The notes under the pieces were generated by a model that was not told where the DNA came from, did not search any database, and saw only the letters and a program-made list of their open reading frames with translations. From NCBI GenBank assembly GCA_017560125.1, contig JAFYOS010000017.1, forward strand, positions 62,001 through 126,000: DNA of 64,000 bases. The letters run 5' to 3'. Below, piece after piece: positions 60,510-64,000 of the stretch (its first letter is position 1; the number at the start of each line of letters is the position of its first letter). The position numbers and the translations under genes are program-made. Origin of the DNA: Bacteroidaceae bacterium. Its GTDB lineage: Bacteria; Bacteroidota; Bacteroidia; Bacteroidales; Bacteroidaceae.

Positions 60510-62087
60510 ATGTCCGAAGAAATTAAGAAAAAAGCATTACTCGTGGGTGCCGGCCCGGCCGGACTGACAGCAGCCTATGAGCTGTTGAAAAAGAGCGATG
60601 TAGCTCCTATAGTGGTCGAGGCAACCGATGTGATAGGCGGTATTTCGCAGACCGTGAAGTACAAGGGCAACCGCATGGATATAGGTGGTCACCGCTTCTT
60701 TTCGAAGAGTAGCGCCATCATGCAGTGGTGGAACAACGTGATGCCCGTGCAAGGTGCTCGTTCCAAGGACGATATACTGCTTGGCAGCGACGAGAAACCG
60801 TTGCAGAAGGGTGGTCCCGACCCCGAAAAGGACGACAGGGTGATGCTCTATCGCAACCGCGTGTCGCGCATCTTCTTCCTGCGTAAATTTTTCGATTATC
60901 CTATATCGCTCAAGTTCTCCACATTTGCCAATATGGGCTTGTGGCGCACGCTGAAATCGGGCTTCGGATATATCTATTCGCAGATATTCAAGCGCAAGGA
61001 AGATTCGCTCGAAAATTTCTATGTAAACCGTTTCGGTAAGCCGCTTTACAGCCTTTTCTTCGAAGGATATACCGAGAAGGTGTGGGGCGTTCATCCCTCT
61101 AAGCTCGGTGCCGACTGGGGCAGCCAGCGTGTAAAGGGCCTCTCGGTGTATGCTATCCTGAAGGATGCCATCGTGAAGCCTTTCATGAAAGATGACATAG
61201 CCCAGAAGAAGGTCGAAACATCGCTCATAGAGCAGTTTATATACCCGAAGTTCGGCCCCGGACAGCTGTGGGAGATTGTAGCCGACGATGTGCGTGCCAT
61301 GGGTGGTGAGGTGAAAATGAACCACGAGGTGGTGCGCATAAATGTCGAGTCGGGCAGAGTGGTGTCGGCCGATTGCCGTCAGCCCGATGGCTCCATTGTG
61401 AATATGCCTTGCGACTACCTGCTTTCGACCATGCCTATAAAGGATTTGGTGGCTGCTATCAGCGGTGTCGATGTGCCAGAGGATGTGAAACGCATTGCGG
61501 CGGAATTGCCCTACCGCGATTTCATGACGGTGGGCCTGTTGCTCGATCGCATGAAGATTAAGAATGAAACAAAAATGAAGACATACGCCGACCGTGTGCC
61601 CGATACATGGATATATATCCAGGAGCGCGATGTGAAGGTGGGACGTCTTCAGGTGTTCAATAACTGGTCGCCCTATTTGGTTGATGATTACGAGAATACG
61701 ATGTTTGTGGGCCTTGAATATTTCTGTAACGAAGGGGATGAATTGTGGGCGATGGACGACGAAAAATTCAAATTCATGGCTATCGACGAGCTTGTGAAAA
61801 TCGATGTCATAGAGCGCGACGCAGTGCTCGATGCCACATTGGTAAGGATAAAAAAAGCCTATCCCGCCTATTTCGGCAGTTACTACGAGCTTGACAAGGT
61901 GCGCCAGTTCCTCGACGGCATCGAAAACCTGTATTGCCTTGGCCGCAATGGTCAGCACCGATACAATAATATGGATCACTCGATGATGACAGCTATGGTG
62001 GCGGTCGATAATATAGTGTCGGGTGGTGGCGACAAGAGCGCGGTGTGGAACGTAAATACCGAAACAGAATATCACGAACAGCGATAG
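60510..62087 (+). CDS. NAD(P)/FAD-dependent oxidoreductase, amine-oxidase/UDP-galactopyranose-mutase-like
   Basis: 525 residues. Dinucleotide-binding motif [17 protein letters not shown] near residue 9, [10 protein letters not shown] for the ribose-binding Glu and [12 protein letters not shown] for the FAD loop, as in the amine oxidase/protoporphyrinogen oxidase and UDP-galactopyranose mutase superfamily. The C-terminal [19 protein letters not shown] closes the FAD site. Neighbouring GtrA and epimerase genes suggest a sugar or polyprenol-sugar substrate, but this is inferred. The gene is followed 46 bases later by the RelA/SpoT homologue on the same strand. Confidence 0.82.
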   Translation: MSEEIKKKALLVGAGPAGLTAAYELLKKSDVAPIVVEATDVIGGISQTVKYKGNRMDIGGHRFFSKSSAIMQWWNNVMPVQGARSKDDILLGSDEKPLQKGGPDPEKDDRVMLYRNRVSRIFFLRKFFDYPISLKFSTFANMGLWRTLKSGFGYIYSQIFKRKEDSLENFYVNRFGKPLYSLFFEGYTEKVWGVHPSKLGADWGSQRVKGLSVYAILKDAIVKPFMKDDIAQKKVETSLIEQFIYPKFGPGQLWEIVADDVRAMGGEVKMNHEVVRINVESGRVVSADCRQPDGSIVNMPCDYLLSTMPIKDLVAAISGVDVPEDVKRIAAELPYRDFMTVGLLLDRMKIKNETKMKTYADRVPDTWIYIQERDVKVGRLQVFNNWSPYLVDDYENTMFVGLEYFCNEGDELWAMDDEKFKFMAIDELVKIDVIERDAVLDATLVRIKKAYPAYFGSYYELDKVRQFLDGIENLYCLGRNGQHRYNNMDHSMMTAMVAVDNIVSGGGDKSAVWNVNTETEYHEQR

Positions 62088-62133
62088 AAAATATCCGGAT
62101 AAAATATCTATAAATAGCATAAAATACGAAGCT

Positions 62134-64000
62134 ATGGATACAGATATACGCAATCACTATGAAGCACTGATAGAAGACCGTATAACGGAATTCTTCTACA
62201 TGGTTCGCGACCGCATGAGCGACGAAGAGATACAGCGTCTCGACGAGGCTTTTCGCTTTGCCCGCATGGCCCACGGCGATCAGAAACGCAAGACAGGCGA
62301 ACCCTACATACTGCACCCGATAGCGGTGGCGCGCATTCTTGCGGTGGAGCTCGAAATAGGGCTCAACCCCATTATTGCTGCCTTCCTTCACGATGTGGTA
62401 GAGGATACATCATATACCATAGAGGATGTGCGCGAGCGTTTCGGCGACGACGTGGCATTCTTGGTGGGTGCGGTGACCAAGCAGAAGAAAGATCAGTACG
62501 AAACATCGAAGCAGGTAGATAATTTCAAGCAGATGCTCGATTCGGTGCATTACGACATTCGCGCCATGCTGCTCAAGCTTGCCGACCGCCTTCATAACAT
62601 GCGTACGCTCAGCAGTATGCGCCCCGACAAGCAGATGAAGATAGCCGGTGAAACCGATTACTTCTATGCGCCGCTTGCCAACCGCTTGGGATTGCACAAG
62701 ATAAAGACCGAGCTCGAGAACCTTTCGTTCCGCTTCCGCTGCCCGCGCGAATTTGCTGCCCTCGACGAGGCATTGCGTCGCGAGCGTATAGAGCGCGAGA
62801 AGTACATCAATGTCTTCATGGATAATATCACGCGCCTCATAGCCTCTCGTGGTTTGAAGGTGCGCACCCAGTTGCGCTATCGCGCTCCCTACAAGGTGTG
62901 GCGCAAAATGCATACTTCGGGATGCGATTTCCAGCATATTGACGATAAATACTATGTTCGAATTGTATATGGCGATGTTCCCGGGATGTCCGAGAAAGAG
63001 GTCTGTCTGAAAATATACTCCATCCTCACCGATGTATATAAAGAGCGCCCCCATAGCGTCAATAACTATATAGATTCGCCCAAAGAGAACGGCTATCAGA
63101 GCTTCCATCTTAAATTGCTGGGCGACAAGGGTTTTTGGGAAGAAATTCACATTTCGTCGGAGCGCATGGTGCGTAAATCGCAGTTCGGATGTATTGCCGA
63201 GCGTTCCGAGGGTAGCATTGTGAAGTGGATCGAGAAATTTAAATCGGTGCTTCAGGATGTGGCTTGCCACGGCAAGGAGGTCGAGTACATGGAGGGTGTC
63301 ACCATGTCGTTCTACAACGATGACATCATGGTATATACCCCCAAGGGTATGTATGTGGTGCTGCCGAAGAATGCGACAGCTCTCGATTTCGCTTTCGAAA
63401 TTCATACAAACATAGGCAAGCATGCTCAATATGCCAAGATAAACGGCCGCCTCTGCTCGGTGAAGACCGTGCTGCAGCGTGGCGATTGCGTGGAGATAGG
63501 TACCAACGAAAATATTGAGCCTCACCCCGATTGGATAGACCATGTGGTTACCTACAAGGCGAAGCGCTTGTTGCGTACCATGCTCAATCGTCAGCGCAAG
63601 ATCTCCTACATACGTTGCCCCAATTGTCGCCCCCTTCCCGGTGACGAGGTGATTGGCTTCAAGGATCGCTTCGACAAGATTACCCTTCATCGCAGGGATT
63701 GTCGCTCGGCGATACGCCAGGCTTCTCATGACGGCGACGCCATTGTGGCGGTCAATTTCGAGGAGGATTGCGAATTTCTCTATCCGGCTTGTATCAGCAT
63801 ATTTGCCATCGATCGCTATCATCTGTTGATAGACCTTATCGATTGCATTACCAACAAGTTGAAGCTGTCGATGATATCGCTGACCTCGAAATGCGAGGAC
63901 GAAATTGTGAATTGCGTCATCGAATTCAATGTGCATTCGTCGCGCGAGCTTCACGAGGTGATAGGTCACATTGCGGCCATCAAGGGTGTCGATGAGGTTA
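62134..64000 (+). CDS. RelA/SpoT family (p)ppGpp synthetase/hydrolase, 3' end outside window
   Basis: At least 622 residues; the frame is still open at the last base. Start at the ATG 62134 (MDTDIRNHYEALIEDR). The hydrolase HD domain looks complete: His in RMAHGDQKR and ILHPIAVA, the HD pair in FLHDVVEDT, and Asp-His in LADRLHNMRT. The synthetase region follows (YYVRIVYG and NYIDSPKENGYQSFHLKLLG) but the usual EVQIRT motif is EIHISS and the Lys of the KxxxSIxxKM block is not where expected (RAPYKVWRKM), so synthesis may be weak or lost. A TGS domain (DIMVYTPKGMYVVLPKNATALDFAF region) and start of a zinc-finger/ACT region follow. Confidence 0.9.
   Translation, partial: MDTDIRNHYEALIEDRITEFFYMVRDRMSDEEIQRLDEAFRFARMAHGDQKRKTGEPYILHPIAVARILAVELEIGLNPIIAAFLHDVVEDTSYTIEDVRERFGDDVAFLVGAVTKQKKDQYETSKQVDNFKQMLDSVHYDIRAMLLKLADRLHNMRTLSSMRPDKQMKIAGETDYFYAPLANRLGLHKIKTELENLSFRFRCPREFAALDEALRRERIEREKYINVFMDNITRLIASRGLKVRTQLRYRAPYKVWRKMHTSGCDFQHIDDKYYVRIVYGDVPGMSEKEVCLKIYSILTDVYKERPHSVNNYIDSPKENGYQSFHLKLLGDKGFWEEIHISSERMVRKSQFGCIAERSEGSIVKWIEKFKSVLQDVACHGKEVEYMEGVTMSFYNDDIMVYTPKGMYVVLPKNATALDFAFEIHTNIGKHAQYAKINGRLCSVKTVLQRGDCVEIGTNENIEPHPDWIDHVVTYKAKRLLRTMLNRQRKISYIRCPNCRPLPGDEVIGFKDRFDKITLHRRDCRSAIRQASHDGDAIVAVNFEEDCEFLYPACISIFAIDRYHLLIDLIDCITNKLKLSMISLTSKCEDEIVNCVIEFNVHSSRELHEVIGHIAAIKGVDEV

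Noticed and set aside
60537-62153. Minus-strand open frame of 538 codons
   Set aside because: Lies opposite the FAD oxidoreductase; no sensible product.
62410-63969. Minus-strand open frame of 519 codons
   Set aside because: Lies opposite the RelA/SpoT gene, which is open on the plus strand through the window end.
1-64000. CRISPR array, insertion sequence with transposase, or prophage
   Set aside because: No evenly spaced repeats, no transposase frame and no phage structural genes were seen; the only mobile element is the one at 48.7-53.3 kb.

Overview
The window is a contiguous chromosomal stretch from a member of the order Bacteroidales, most likely a gut commensal. The evidence is gene content (FeoA-FeoB fusion, GH97, SusB-like and GH36/GH2 glycosidases, M60 mucin-type peptidase, nanLET-type sialate operon, PadR/PspC pair) and the promoters, which follow the Bacteroidetes pattern TTTG-N19-21-TAnnTTTG rather than sigma70 boxes; Shine-Dalgarno sequences are mostly absent. 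Genus cannot be fixed from the sequence alone; Muribaculaceae-like or Barnesiella-like affiliation is a guess.

Layout. 1-3.5 kb: end of a polysaccharide flippase, a GT2 glycosyltransferase and an M23 peptidase, overlapping or tightly spaced. 3.5-7 kb: C69 dipeptidase and phosphohexomutase. 7-8.1 kb: two AT-rich paralogous lipoproteins. 8.4-12 kb: fabG, M28 peptidase, amino acid permease. 12-13.3 kb: GNAT/FemAB-like protein, then tRNA-Ser(GCT) and tRNA-Glu(CTC). 13.4-18.9 kb: tripartite RND efflux operon on the minus strand. 19.1-21.1 kb: GH97. 21.3-26.2 kb: rhodanese lipoprotein followed by a sialic-acid catabolic operon (lyase, epimerase, transporter, mutarotase-like kelch protein). 26.3-30.6 kb: His-rich exported protein, FeoAB ferrous-iron transporter, hemerythrin-domain protein and an atypical LuxR-type regulator, which look like an iron-linked module. 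30.7-32.3 kb: S41 protease. 32.6-34.4 kb: two identical tRNA-Asn genes and an AT-rich insert flanked by near-identical terminator copies. 34.5-39.9 kb: ilvD-ilvB-ilvN-ilvC with a clear attenuator carrying a 19-residue Ile/Val/Leu-rich leader peptide. 40-42.1 kb: PspC protein and its PadR regulator. 42.2-47.9 kb: M60 peptidase, TSCPD protein, glucosaminidase and an endolysin-like muramidase. 48.1-53.8 kb: cytidine deaminase, then a low-molecular-weight protein tyrosine phosphatase gene split by a small integrative element. 53.9-58.8 kb: tRNA-Ala(GGC), ruvC, GH36 and GH2. 59-64 kb: GtrA, epimerase and FAD oxidoreductase genes, then a RelA/SpoT homologue running off the end.

The most notable feature is the approximately 4.69 kb element at 48,657-53,344. 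It carries a tyrosine integrase, a serine recombinase, a small PH-like membrane protein, a NUMOD3-like small protein and a Rep_trans/MOBT-like initiator. It has inserted near the 5' end of the phosphatase gene. The left end retains the original 12-codon stub (ending in a stop), and the right end supplies a new promoter box, start codon and 15-residue N-terminal extension in frame, so the target gene is rebuilt rather than destroyed. Both ends carry a GTAAAC-N6-GTAAAC motif suggesting integrase arm sites. Removing the element in silico restores a canonical phosphatase N-terminus directly downstream of cdd.

Cellular picture: the host takes apart host-derived glycans (M60 peptidase, sialate operon, alpha- and beta-glycosidases), makes its own branched-chain amino acids under attenuation control, imports ferrous iron through FeoAB, and has an envelope-remodelling set (M23, glucosaminidase, muramidase, polysaccharide export genes).
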